NCBI RefSeq assembly: GCF_018812025.1
Contig: NC_063044.1
Span: 68,606,595 to 68,670,594, forward strand
DNA from: Megalobrama amblycephala
Taxonomy: Eukaryota; Chordata; Actinopteri; Cypriniformes; Xenocyprididae
Direction of reading: 5' to 3'
DNA: 64,000 nt
Positions 46,357-57,115 of this stretch are shown piece by piece; positions within the stretch are counted from its first letter, which is position 1; every line of letters begins with the position of its first letter. Position numbers and translations under genes: made by a program. The notes below the pieces were generated by a model. That model was not told the DNA's origin. It did not search any database and saw nothing but the letters and a program-made list of their open reading frames with translations.

Positions 46357-47618
46357 ATGGACAGCTTTGTCGCTGATAAGCTAACTGAGTGGCGGATGTC
46401 TGGACTGATAGAGAATTTTAGAGGTGAGCATTTTACTCTTTTAAGGGATAATTCACCCAAAAATGAAAATTTGATGTTTATCTGCTTACCCCCAGAGCAT
46501 CCAAGATGTAGGTGACTTTGTTTCTTCAGTCGAACACAAATGATGATTTTTAACTCCAACCGTTGCCGTCTGTCAGTCTTATAATGCGAGTGAATGGTAA
46601 CACAATTTATAAGAGTCAAAAAATATGCTTAGACAAATTCAAACTGAACCCTGCGGCACGTGACGACACATTGATGTCCTAAGACAAGAAACGATCGGTT
46701 TGTGTGAGAAACCTAAGCGATTGCTGAACGCAGTTGGACATAGTGGTGTTTTAGAGGTAAAAAATTATATAAATAATTTTCGGTTTCTCGCACAAACCAA
46801 TCGTTTCGTGTCTTAGGACATCAATGTGTCGTCACAAGCCGCAGGGTTTAATTTGGATTTGTCTAAGCATATTTTTTGACTCTTGATAAATTGTGTTACC
46901 ATTCACTCGCATTATAAGACTGACAGATGGCAGCAATTGGAGTTAAAAATCATTTTTGTTCTACTGAGGAAACAAAGTCACCTACATCTTGGATGCCCTG
47001 GGGGTAAGCAGATAAACATCAAATTTTCATTTTTGGGTGAACTATCCTTTAACTGCCCTCATATCATCTCTCTATACCTAAATATTTTTCTTTAATGTGG
47101 CTTAAATGTGTCAGTGTAAGATTTTGTGACAGTCACAACTTCTTCGACAGTGGGGAATGCATCTCTATAATAACCCTTATAGTTAAAAGATACTTGTGCC
47201 TTGTCTTTAAGCTGTTATGCATAATAATGGGCCAGATATTCACCTTTGCATTAATGTCATTATTACACTTGTTAATGAAAAAAAGATGGACAGTATAGAA
47301 TGTCATTCACACAAAATGGGTAATGCTGCAAAAGAACCACATTAGTTAACTAGCAAATTGGGCCACGTTTTTTTTTTTTTTTTTTTTTTTAAACAAAAAA
47401 AACAAAAAAACAACAGCATTCCCTTAAAAGTGATTATTTATTAGCTTGATAATCAAAGAGTGTCTGGTGAGTGGTTCACAATTGTCTCGACTTATTAACA
47501 ATACTCATGTTGTCTTGTTTTCTGTCTTTCAGGTGAAGACATAGATGAGGAGGCATTTCTTCTCTTAGATGAGGACACTATCAAAAATCTTGTCCCTCAA
47601 GTTCAATCCAGTTATTGA
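46357..47618 (+). CDS. SAM-domain micro-protein, two coding exons inside the CACTA-like element
   Basis: Coding exons 46357-46423 and 47533-47618 join in phase (donor GAGGTGAGC, acceptor TGTCTTTCAG) to give 50 aa starting MDSFVADKLTEWRMSGLIEN and continuing EDIDEEAFLLLDEDTIKNLV. The hydrophobic spacing, the W-x2-S-G-L-I start and DIDEEAFLLLDED match the first four helices of a sterile alpha motif. The last helix is missing. A 5'-UTR exon probably ends at 45434 (CAAGGTAAGC) after a CpG-rich block, with acceptor TTTTCTTCAG at 46337-46346. AATAAA follows at 47744. Every transcription unit part lies between the element termini. SAM domains mediate oligomerisation; a SAM-only peptide could act as a dominant cap on a host SAM protein (inference). 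Confidence 0.7.
46445..47048. mobile_element. Foldback MITE with TTAA duplication, in SAM-gene intron
   Basis: Left (46445-46745) and right (46770-47048) arms are near-complete reverse complements for almost 300 bp. Termini GGGATAATTCACCCAAAAAT and TTTTTGGGTGAACTATCC are flanked by TTAA (46441-46444, 47049-47052). TTAA targets suit piggyBac or Kolobok transposases. It lies in the intron between the two SAM coding exons and could form a long hairpin in the pre-mRNA. Confidence 0.85.
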
Positions 47619-48117
47619 ATGTTGTCAAATGTTTGAGAGAGAATGAGTTGTTTATTTTTCTATTTTTTCTAATGTCTAATGTTATTACAGTGTGACCTAA
47701 GATAAATAGGTCCAAGTGTGTAGAGTTTAATTTAATTTAATGCAATAAAAATGTAAAAGTGCTTGAAGTGTGTAAGTTTCTGAAGTTTTATTTTCTGAAA
47801 TAAGGCATACTGGAATAGTAACCCAAGTTAGGTTATTTTTGACCTTTGGTTAAAAAGGGACCTACTAATTTCTGGGTTATTTCAACCCAGATATTGGGGT
47901 TGTTCTTTTGACCCAGAAGTTGGGTTATATTAACTACAATTTTGGGTTATTTTAACCCACAATTTGGGTCAGGTATTTAACCCAGAAGTTGGGTCAAAAA
48001 GAATAACCCATTTTTCTGGGTTGAAATAACCCAGAAATTAGTTGGTCCCTTTTTAACCCAGGATTTGGGTCAAAAATAACCCATTATGGGTTATTTTTGA
48101 CCCAGGAGTTTTTAGTG

Positions 48118-50452
48118 TGCATTATACTTTATACTTAAGTGTTTTCTAGAGGTGTAGGTTTGATTATGAATGATAGTATTTATGTATTACTGTTGATTTA
48201 CATGTACTTATTGGGGTGTGTTTTAAAATTGTTTTAGTGATATGTGTGTAAATGAATTAAAGTCAAATCTGTATCTAAACAATTGAAAGACAAAAACAAT
48301 ACAATTATTCTGATATATATGAGAATATTCTTATAAGAAAGTGTTCTTAAGTTTAAAGAAAAATAATGCAATATGACACAGTATATAATAGTCTATACAG
48401 TATATATTATACAATAAGCACATTTAAAGTATATTAACAAATATTGGACAGCACTCTTAAGTGAATCCTTTATTTTACATGTGCTTTAGAATGTCAATAT
48501 ATCAAAATAATTGTACATCTTTAAAGCACTACTAAATTATTTAAAATGCACATTTAAGTTAAACTTACATATCATTACAAAGTGCATTTTTAAAAAGGGC
48601 ACTTAAGAAAGAGTAATGAAAGTGTATTTTCTTTAAGTGACCTTTAATTTTAGTAATATTATCTGCAAGTAAACTCTGCAAGGTCAGTCTGGTTAGTAAT
48701 AAGCAAAGATGTAATGCTGTTTGTGGAGTTGTTTAATCCTCATCTGCTGAGATCTTGAGAGATTTAATGTCTTTTATCTTCAGATGATTTCATCTAATGC
48801 TGTGGCTGAAGAAAGTTATAGTTTGTTTCTCTTTTTTCAGTTCTTGTTTCTCTTTCCTTCAGTGATTCTGCTTGTTAACAGCAGGTGTTCATAACTAATG
48901 CTCAATCATCACTTAATTAATCACTTAATTTCTGTATCTTATTAACTGCAACTCTGCTTCAGGTGATGTTATTTAACAATCTGTAGTGGGCACACAAACA
49001 CAGACCAGTAATTTTAACTCTGAGGGTTTTGCTAGGTGGCTCTTTAATGGTCTTGGAGGGTCTGTTCTTGACCACACCTCTGGTCTTGATTGGTCATGGT
49101 CTTGGATGTCCGTGTCTGCAGATTCAGCGTTGGTTTTAGGTTGAGTCTCGTAAGGTGGTTTGCAAAATTTAAATCGAATAAAAAATATTTTACAAGCCAT
49201 AATTAATTTGTAGAGACTTCCAATACACTAACTCCTGTCATTTTATGGAATAAAGTATCAATAAATTGTGGAGCTGAAATTTGTATGATTATTAAAACAC
49301 TGCATCACATGATGTGAAAGTCAAAAGTTTGACCATGTTCTAGTGTAAGTCTGGGGATAATAATAGATCATTTTCACAGATGAGTAAAATTACTGAAAGT
49401 CTGGAATGATTCACAACATACAAACATTTACTCTCGTCTGATGTCTGATATGCTGAAAACTGATGATAATGCTTCGTTGTGTTTGCTCCTCACACAGAAA
49501 GGCAGGGCTAAAGCTCCAAGCACATTCTTCTAGAAGCTTCTGATTGGTTAATTCATCATATCGATAGAAAGAGATCAGCAAGATGTACTGAGACTAAACA
49601 GAAAACTTAATGTCACTATTTTCCACAGTAGTGTCACTTAACCCTCATGCACTGTTCAATGCCTGGTTACAGCCTGTATGGTCCGGGTCAAATTGATTAT
49701 ATACAAAAAAATAAAAAATAAAACTATGAAAAAAAACAAAAAACATTCAGTCAAATACTAATATTTAACTTTTAATATCAATACATTTAAAACAATATAA
49801 ATAATACATTTCTGAATTTATGATGTATAAAAATGTTTTTATTTATTTTTAAGACCCTCCCCGCATCCGTGGGACATTTGCCATTATACATTTATAACAA
49901 CAACATCTTAATCTAAACCTAAAGCAATCTTGACAAACTATCATTTGAAAACTTCAGACTCTAGTTTTCATATTCGGTGACTGATTTTCAAAATAAATGA
50001 CAGAGCAATATCGAAATAGCTATAGATTCTTTATTTGTGATGTGGCGCCAAACTATTCTTTCTGAATGTTTTTGTGTTTTAGGGATTGAATTCAAATCAA
50101 ATATTAACATTACTGCCAGCTACTACTAGTTCATAAATATGTTGAAAATTATGGAAATATATGGTTCAGATCACTATAAACCATATATGGAAATCAAAGA
50201 GTCCTTATATGGTCACAGGTGGAGTCTGGATGTCATCTAGTGGAAAAGTTTGGTACTGCGCACAAAAAAAAAACTTACTTAAAGTTCTATTTTTGAGATA
50301 TCAACCTACAATTTTCAGATATTTAGCTCTGATTTTCTTGAAGTTTTTGAGTTGAATATGTTTTTTAAAATGTATATTTTATATAAAATATATATTTAAT
50401 ATTTACAATTTTAATCATTTTAAACTTTTATAAATTTTTTATTTTACTTTTA

Positions 50453-50488
<36 letters not shown>

Positions 50489-51060
50489 CTGCAATAATCT
50501 GTTTTAAAAAAAATATACCAAACTTATTTTTGTTTTTGCTCAGAAATACTCAAAAAGTGGGACAGACAAACAGGTAAAACAACTTTTTTTATGTTCAAAA
50601 ACTTTGAGTAATATAGAGCTCACTACTACACTTCAGTACTAGAGTTGAGGAGTTCTGACACAACATGAGAGTGTTTTATATTTTGGGTCTGTACAGATGC
50701 TTTTGAATGGTTTTCTATATGGCTTAAAATTGACCCACAAACAGTAAGAACGTATAAAATTTCTGTGCACATCTCACAACACATAAGCGTGTTGAAACTT
50801 TGCATGCATGTTCATGACCCTAAATTAAAAAAACGTCACAAAATAAAAAAAAAATATCATGGGTTTAATTTTATTTCAGACATACTGAAAAAAGAAATAA
50901 TGCCAAAACTGCCAGCATTGGGCCACAATTACACCAACAAAAACGGTACACTTAACCAGTTGATGTTTGAGTGTCCAGCAGATGGCGCCAAATCTCCATT
51001 CAAACTGATGACGAGATTTTAGTCATAAAGGCACATCCAGAATATCAGGCGACTCCTCTA
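48118..51060. other. Gene-free AT-rich sequence
   Basis: No coding exon recognised. A poly(T) tract of about 26 bp lies near 50459-50484. TGGTCTTG-type short repeats occur at about 49050-49105. Confidence 0.45.
49528..49549 (+). promoter_or_regulatory. Heat-shock-element-like motif next to a CCAAT (Y) box
   Basis: TTCTAGAAGCTTC (49528-49540) is a perfect three-unit heat-shock element (TTCnnGAAnnTTC). CTGATTGGTT, an exact inverted CCAAT/Y-box, starts at its last base. This is a promoter-type arrangement, but no downstream exon on either strand could be matched to it, so function is unproven. Confidence 0.4.
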
Positions 51061-51085
51061 TATGATCACGTGATGCTGCTGATGA

Positions 51086-51126
51086 TGACGTCACCGCAGC
51101 TGAGAGGAACCGAAAGTGAAAGTGAA
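51086..51126 (+). promoter_or_regulatory. CRE plus ISRE, interferon-type promoter
   Basis: TGACGTCA (51086-51093) is a perfect CRE. GAAAGTGAAAGTGAA (51112-51126) contains two overlapping GAAANNGAAA units, a strong IRF/ISRE match. Together they look like the proximal promoter of an interferon-inducible gene on the plus strand. Confidence 0.65.
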
Positions 51127-51277
51127 CAAACTTGAACAGCAGCTCGACTCCTGTGAGATTATATTCCACACAGCGCGGTGTTTTTATGAATCATTTCGAG
51201 AAAATACTGAGATTTCATTTATCTGTTTTTTAGAAACCGTCTTTATGAGCTTTATGTGTTCAGATTATACAGTGAAG

Positions 51278-51328
51278 ATGGCGACCGGAGATGCACCTTC
51301 TGAAACTCAGTTTACACGCTTTAAATAA
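51278..51328 (+). CDS. Short exon-like ORF below the ISRE promoter
   Basis: AAGATGGCGACC is a good translation-start context about 150 bp below the ISRE. It opens a 16-codon ORF (MATGDAPSETQFTRFK) ending in TAA, followed at once by AATAAA. No GT donor suits the segment. It may be a remnant first exon, a micro-ORF, or part of a non-coding interferon-induced transcript. I do not recognise it. Confidence 0.3.
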   Translation: MATGDAPSETQFTRFK

Positions 51329-51561
51329 TAAAACACAAATGCATTTGTTTGAGTTTGTATTAATCCATCCAATCCAGCTTCACATTGAGCTGATGAATAT
51401 ATTCCTGTAGGCTACTGATGATTTTTAGTGACATTTTAAGTTCATGTCTGCTGTCGCTTTTCTCTGAACCCGGAGAATCTCAATACTCTTTGTTTTGATT
51501 GTTATTTTACAATCATACTCCATATTATCTTTCTCTTTTAGCGATCAGCTCCAGTCTAGAT

Positions 51562-53626
51562 CAGGGGTGGCTAACCCTGGTCCTGGAGAGACTCAGTCCT
51601 GCAGAGTTTAGCTCCAACCCTGATAAAAACCTGCCTATGGCTTGCTAGCAACCTCTCAAACCTTGATAATCTTGTTCAGGTGTGTTTGATTAGGGTTGGA
51701 GCTGCAGGACTGACCCTGCGTTCCAATGTCCGTACTATCCATCCTAAATAGTATGTGAGATTAGAATAAGTGTGTCCAAACATAGACTGTAAAAAATATG
51801 GACGTAGTGTCCGTGACGTCACCCATAGAGTTCTGAACAGCAGTTTTGACGCAAAAATGAGGCCGCGGCCATCTTAGCTGCACGTGACCGCACGTCACTC
51901 CCGGATAACTGAAAATGGGCAAAGAGGCGGGATGTAGTTGGAGCCCATGCGACTTGTTGCTGAAACCACGCCCGCCTAGCATATCTATCTTAGATACTAT
52001 CTAAAATATTAATAAAGATAACAATATCATTAGAAAGTACTAAAGGTTTACTGTCAATCTACGGTGCTTTTTAAGATAACGTTATAGATGCTCTAACACC
52101 AGTAGGCTAATTAATTTGTGTGGGGTGTGCAAATAACACAAAAAATCAACTTGGACTCCATACCTTTAATGAAATAGAGATCGCGAGATGAATCCAATCC
52201 GTTGCACTTGGGTAAAATGTCCATTTCAAAACATAAAACATCGTTTATAATGTAAAACTCTATACGTACATATAGGTACCAGATATCTATAACTCTCAAA
52301 TGTTCTCTCAAACTAATGAGCACGTGTCTAATTTTTCAAAATAGTGCAGCAGTTTTAGTTATAATATACAAGCAGTGCTGTCAGAGTTGTATATCCTCCT
52401 GGTATTGTCATTGTAGTAAATCTCAGGAACAAAGCTTTTAGCCAATGCCACCACGATCCAACAACGTGTGTTCCGCATGCGAGCACATGTACACAGACTG
52501 ACATCTGTCTCGAGTATGCAGCAAGCCATACATTGTATAAAATAATCCAGAAAAAAGGCACAAACACGGCTGAGATGCCAAATTCAGCGGCTAGAATTCT
52601 GAGGTAACATGACGGCTCACAGACAGCAGTGCCGATCCATCCACCTGTCACTCAAGTGACCACGCCCTTAATTATGCAGAACTTTAAGGCTTAATATAAT
52701 TTAAACGGATGAGTTATAAAAAAATTCACCCCCCTCAGAGTTGTCATGAAGGACAAAATTAGCAGTATAGACCACAACACAATGTGAACCAGAGTGTAAA
52801 CATGTTTTTTTCTGCTGTAAACTTGGCTGTTTTAACATTATGGTCAATGAGATTCTGCTCCCTTTTGCAGCCTGTCCCTAGCGGCCAGTCGATGAATCGC
52901 AGTTTAAGTTACTTCCGTATTGGCTTCACGAGAAACTGGGGGGAGGTTGCCGCTTGGTCCCAAAGCATAGTATGTTGAAAAGAGTATGCCAAAAGTCCCC
53001 GGATGGTCTACTATTTCCGGTTTATTTAATTCCGGTTTCTAATATTGCCCACAACCCATTGCGCATTGGACGAGGATTCAGTTCAGAACTACAAACACGA
53101 GTAAAAAGTGTTAAAAACTACAAAACATGGCGGATATACGCGATCGACGCTGAGAGATTTGAGTGACTAATAATCAGTTTAACCTGATAGAAAATATATA
53201 TTTAATGTTACCCGTGTTATTTTTCATCTGCAAATACCAATGTGGACTTTTATAAAGATCCGATTGGCCATTAACTTTTAAATGCATCATTATGCATTAA
53301 TATGAGGAGAGTTCTCCACATGAAAGACTCGCGACTGCAGATCAACGTGCTGCATTTCTCTCCGATACGGTAGGAAATTAACTAAATGAAATGTGGAGGA
53401 TGTAAGATGATTGACAGGCCAGTTTACGGTGACTGGATGCAACAGAGAGAAAAGACCCAATTGTATGACGTGTTAGTATGTCCCAAAGCTTGTCTACTCT
53501 TTTGCTACACACTCAAAAGTAAGTACTTTTTGTTCACAGAAAGAGTACATACTTTTAGGGCGTAGTATAAGTAGGCGAATTGGGACGCAGCATGAGTCTC
53601 TCCAGGACCAGCGTTAGCCACCCCTG
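51562..53626. mobile_element. hAT-like MITE, split by nested insertions
   Basis: Starts CAGGGGTGGCTAACCCTGGT and ends GCGTTAGCCACCCCTG, with an 8-bp flanking duplication matching at 7 of 8 bases (GTCTAGAT and ATCTAGAT), as for hAT elements. Its body (TCCTGCAGAGTTTAGCTCC) is the common cyprinid MITE. A second element occupies 51714-53592, so the original MITE is only about 190 bp. Confidence 0.85.
51714..53592. mobile_element. Nested TIR element inside the hAT MITE
   Basis: Begins CCCTGCGTTCCAATGTCC and ends GGCGAATTGGGACGCAGCA (complement TGCTGCGTCCCAAT), flanked by TGA on both sides (51711-51713, 53593-53595). The 3-bp duplication suggests a PIF/Harbinger-type element. Inside it a further dispersed repeat seems inserted (from CATAGACTGTAAAAAATATG at about 51780 to about 52970, CAGTCGATGAATCGCAG), making three levels of nesting. 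No transposase ORF is visible. Confidence 0.7.
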
Positions 53627-53818
53627 ATCTAGATGATCAAATGATCCAGATTCTTCTGACGGACAGAAACACTCATCAGGAAACACTTTTATAATGTCAC
53701 AAAAGATTTTTTAACTTTCAAACCTTTTTTAAACTTTTTTTTTTTTTACCTTTGTATTCATCAAATAATCTTGATACAGTATCAGTATAAGCTGGTTATC
53801 AGACATTATTGTTATTAA

Positions 53819-54064
53819 GTGGGTTTGCACCCGGGATCCACATGGGGGCCAGCCATGGATGCCCAGATGGATTTTAAGTGGTATCTGTAAGGGTCTTATG
53901 TGGGTCTTAACCGGGCAATTTGTGTCAGACCCATTTGGGCCCCACCTGCCTAAAGGGGTTTAAAGTGGGTTTGCACCAGGATTCAACCGTGAATGCCCAT
54001 ATGGGCTTAAAGTGGGCTCTGTAAGGATCTTATGTTGGTCCTAACTGGGCAATTCATGCAAGGT
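53819..54064. repeat. Two diverged tandem units of about 145 bp
   Basis: GTGGGTTTGCACC occurs at 53819 and 53965. It is followed in both by GGATGCCCA/GAATGCCCA, TCTGTAAGG and GGGCAATT. This resembles a known style of fish GGGC-rich interspersed repeat. Confidence 0.7.
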
Positions 54065-54488
54065 AAGCCCAACCATTCATTTAAGGAAACAATCTAAGAA
54101 AAATTAAAAATGAAGAATGAATGTAAGAACAAGATAAATACAAGACACTTGATGTTTTGAACTGCAAGAAATATATTAAATTGAACAACAAAAATTATCT
54201 TTAAAAAACAATGTCACAACATATGGTAAACTAAAAAATATATTTTAAAAAAATCTCTGAAAAAAAAACCCTCCAAAAATACAATACAAAATACACTCAT
54301 TATATAATACATTGAACAACAAACATAATCTTTAACAATTAAAATTTTACAACGTACCGGTAAATAAATAAAATATATATTTTTTTTAAAAATGAAAAAA
54401 AGAAAACAAAACATCTCTCCAAAAAATACATCCAAAACAGTCATGGTGTTTGTGTTGTCGATGTTCTTTTTTACCCATAGATATATGA

Positions 54489-54607
54489 GCAATATCACAC
54501 TCGTAGCCGTGCGATATGGCTGTATATCAGCACGCTGTGATTCGTCCGTAGGTAATCACTGCATGCTGATATACAGCCATATCGCACGGCTACGAGTGTG
54601 ATATTGC
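54489..54607. repeat. Perfect 44-bp hairpin
   Basis: 54489-54532 (core GTAGCCGTGCGATATGGCTG) is an exact reverse complement of 54564-54607, with a 31-nt loop. This probably is a hairpin-type non-autonomous DNA element; the perfect pairing suggests recent origin or gene conversion between arms. Confidence 0.9.
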
Positions 54608-54942
54608 ATTTATACAACAGTTCGACGGCACGACTTCGGTAAAGTTGGTTTTATATTCGCACATTCGGACTTATGATAAATTCAAACTTTCCAATAAATG
54701 TGCAATAAATTAACCCATACGGTAAAAAAATTTATTTTCAAATATATTTCAAAATATACAAAAAATGGCCAAAAAATATATTCGCTATAAATATATTTTC
54801 ACATATAAATATATTTTCCTAAAATGTATTTTTTGGCCATTTTTTGTATATTTTTTAAAAATATATTTTCAAAATATATTTTACAAAAGCATTTAAAAAT
54901 ATATTTTGCCCTACATATATTATACATATATATAAATAAGAG

Positions 54943-55208
54943 GGTAACAAGCTCCACTTTAATTTACGGCCCGTAATGTCATACTTACCCCTTAGTTATG
55001 TCATAAGTACCCCTTAGTTATAAAATATTAAAAGTATGAATAATTTGTTATTTTCCTGGTTGTTCCCCCTTTATTCCCAATACTTCACATATTGTTCCCC
55101 TATACTTACACATACTTACTGTATAGTTACACTATAATTATTGAAAGTTACACTGTAAATTTGTTGTAATTACACAGTACTTTCCGGGCTGTAATCTAAA
55201 GTGTTACC
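54943..55208. mobile_element. Small TIR element (GGTAACA ends)
   Basis: The left end GGTAACA, then CACTTTAATTTACGGCCCGT, and the right end ACTTTCCGGGCTGTAATCTA then GTGTTACC are imperfect inverted repeats around 266 bp of AT-rich, non-coding sequence. Confidence 0.6.
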
Positions 55209-55245
55209 AAAAAATCTACTTCTTAAAGTGTCTCATCATTCTCAC

Positions 55246-55959
55246 CTTGTTGCTGTTGCACAAACCGCCTCTGCTTCTGCTACTGAAAATAAAAAGTAGA
55301 TTTTTTTACAGTAATGAATGACACATGTAAACCTGTAAGTCGTGACAAATAAGCATCTTCTGTTACAAGCAACTTACTGAATCACTGGCTCAACAGGATA
55401 ATCGAAAACAGCTTCATTCAGCAGAAAGTGAATAAAAATTATATTATAGTAAGGCTATATTAATAATGATAATAATAATAGTAGAAAAAATGAGCGTATG
55501 AAATGCCATTAATGCCAAACCAGCATATGCCTGAACTTTAATAATGAGAAAATAACGTGTGCCTAATTAACAAGTTTAGTAAAACTTGAAAAAAAAAAAA
55601 AAAAGACTTACGTTACAGGCCACTATCAGTGACAGGAGCATCATAGATCGACAACAGCAGGCAGCACGGTCTCCCAAACACTCTACAGCTGAAATTTAAA
55701 AAAAAAATATTAAACATTTTTTGTGTGTAACGTTAGTTTTCACTAGTGTCCAAATTAAAAACAACTAACTTTAAAACGGAAATCTGAAAATATCAAATGC
55801 GTCTCATGTGAGCAAATAAACAAACGGGGCATTAATTTGACAAATAAAGTAAAAAAAAAAAACCCTTGACAATAAAACATTATACATTCAAAGTAGCAAT
55901 GAACATTACATATGTGAAAAATGACGACTAAAAATAAAGTTATAACGTTAGCTCTTACC
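55246..55959 (-). ncRNA. Spliced, apparently non-coding exons below an NRF1 promoter
   Basis: On the minus strand three exon-like pieces have consensus splice sites: exon 1 ending at 55959 (donor GTAAGAGC), exon 2 55688-55612 (acceptor TTTCAG, donor GTAAGTC) and exon 3 55282-55246 (acceptor TTTTCAG, donor GTGAGA). All three frames are closed by stops across the exon 2-3 junction; the longest in-frame start gives about 11 residues (MMLLSLIVACN). This may be the 5'-UTR of an unseen gene, a lncRNA or a decayed gene. Exon calls rest only on splice signals. Confidence 0.35.
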
Positions 55960-56010
55960 TTTTACTCCGAGAACTCCCGGTTGACTGACGACCGTTACAG
56001 TTCAAAATGA

Positions 56011-56022
56011 CGCGCATGCGCA
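56011..56022 (-). promoter_or_regulatory. NRF1-type palindromic promoter site
   Basis: CGCGCATGCGCA differs at one position from the NRF1 palindrome TGCGCATGCGCA. It lies about 50 bp upstream of the first exon donor of the minus-strand spliced unit, in a local CpG-containing patch of otherwise AT-rich DNA. Confidence 0.5.
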
Positions 56023-57011
56023 GTACTCCAAAAGTCCGTGAGCGCTGCTAGTGGTTTCCCATTCAAATTACGTCACAGTTAACATCGTACATCCAGCGAT
56101 TTTATTAATCTATTGTATTTGATGTAGATCTAAACGCTATATTACACTGACAATAAATTACAATTAAATAAATAAATAAATTAATTAATGAATTAATAAG
56201 TAATAGACTAAAACACACATTTGTGAGGTGCCATGATTACACAGATCTGTATTTTTAGGGAAGATATGTGAACAAAGTGTCAATGTGGAAAATATGTGTA
56301 AATTCATGTTTTTCTGTAAGTGTTTAAAATTCTTCAAACATAATGGATAGTTTTGATCGCAAGGCTTTCTTCCACGCACATTTGCATTGTCGACTGTAAG
56401 ATTGGAAATGTATTTTCTTGCGCCCTGAAATATATTTTTATATATAAATATATTTTTCCTGCCCCTGAAATACATGTTTAAATATATTTTAAGTATATGA
56501 AGGTTGAAACAAAATATATTTTGTTATAGAGAGTAGGCAATTACCTGTCTGATATATTGCATTCCCAGCAAACACATTTACGTTGTGGCAACGTCTGTGG
56601 CACGTTGCGGTTCTACTATGGCAACGTCGCGGTTTACGTGCCTACAACGTTGTGACAACGTGGAATTGTAAGACGCCTCGGGGCTGCAGCAACGTTATAG
56701 CGCAACTTTGAGCAACTGCGACACGACGTTCTGACAACGTTTTTTTTAAAATGGTAGATTATAAATATTTCCCATTCTGCGTGTTATATTTTGTGGTTAA
56801 TTTTTAATCACTCGACATTAGATCACTATATGTTTATACTTATTATTTATGGGCAACAAATTAGTCAATTATAATCAACACCTGCAAATGTACACTTTGA
56901 AGAGTAAAAATGACATACAAGGTTATATAATTCAACTTTATTAAAACTGCATATGATATTCTTATTCTTCAAAAGGTATGCATTTATAATAGCATGTAAT
57001 ATATGTGACAG

Positions 57012-57014
<3 letters not shown>

Positions 57015-57066
<52 letters not shown>
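57015..57066. repeat. (AT)n microsatellite
   Basis: About 52 bp of uninterrupted AT dinucleotides just downstream of the last exon of the minus-strand gene. Confidence 0.97.
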
Positions 57067-57070
<4 letters not shown>

Positions 57071-57115
57071 ATGTTTAATAAATAAAAAATAAACAGCAAA
57101 GGCAATTCAGAACAT

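Larger units (their letters stand above)
45111..48117. mobile_element. CACTA-like DNA element carrying a SAM mini-gene
   Basis: The left end CACTCTAAAAACTCCTGGGT and the right end, whose complement reads CACTAAAAACTCCTGGGTC, form inverted termini with the CACT start expected of EnSpm/CACTA elements. About 190 bp inside the left end and 300 bp inside the right end are filled with AACCCAG/CTGGGTTATTT repeats in both orientations, the subterminal arrays typical of that superfamily. There is no transposase. The interior contains a CpG-rich promoter-like block (45290-45440) and a spliced SAM-domain gene. Flanking 2-3 bp duplications are not clean, so the superfamily is tentative. Confidence 0.7.
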
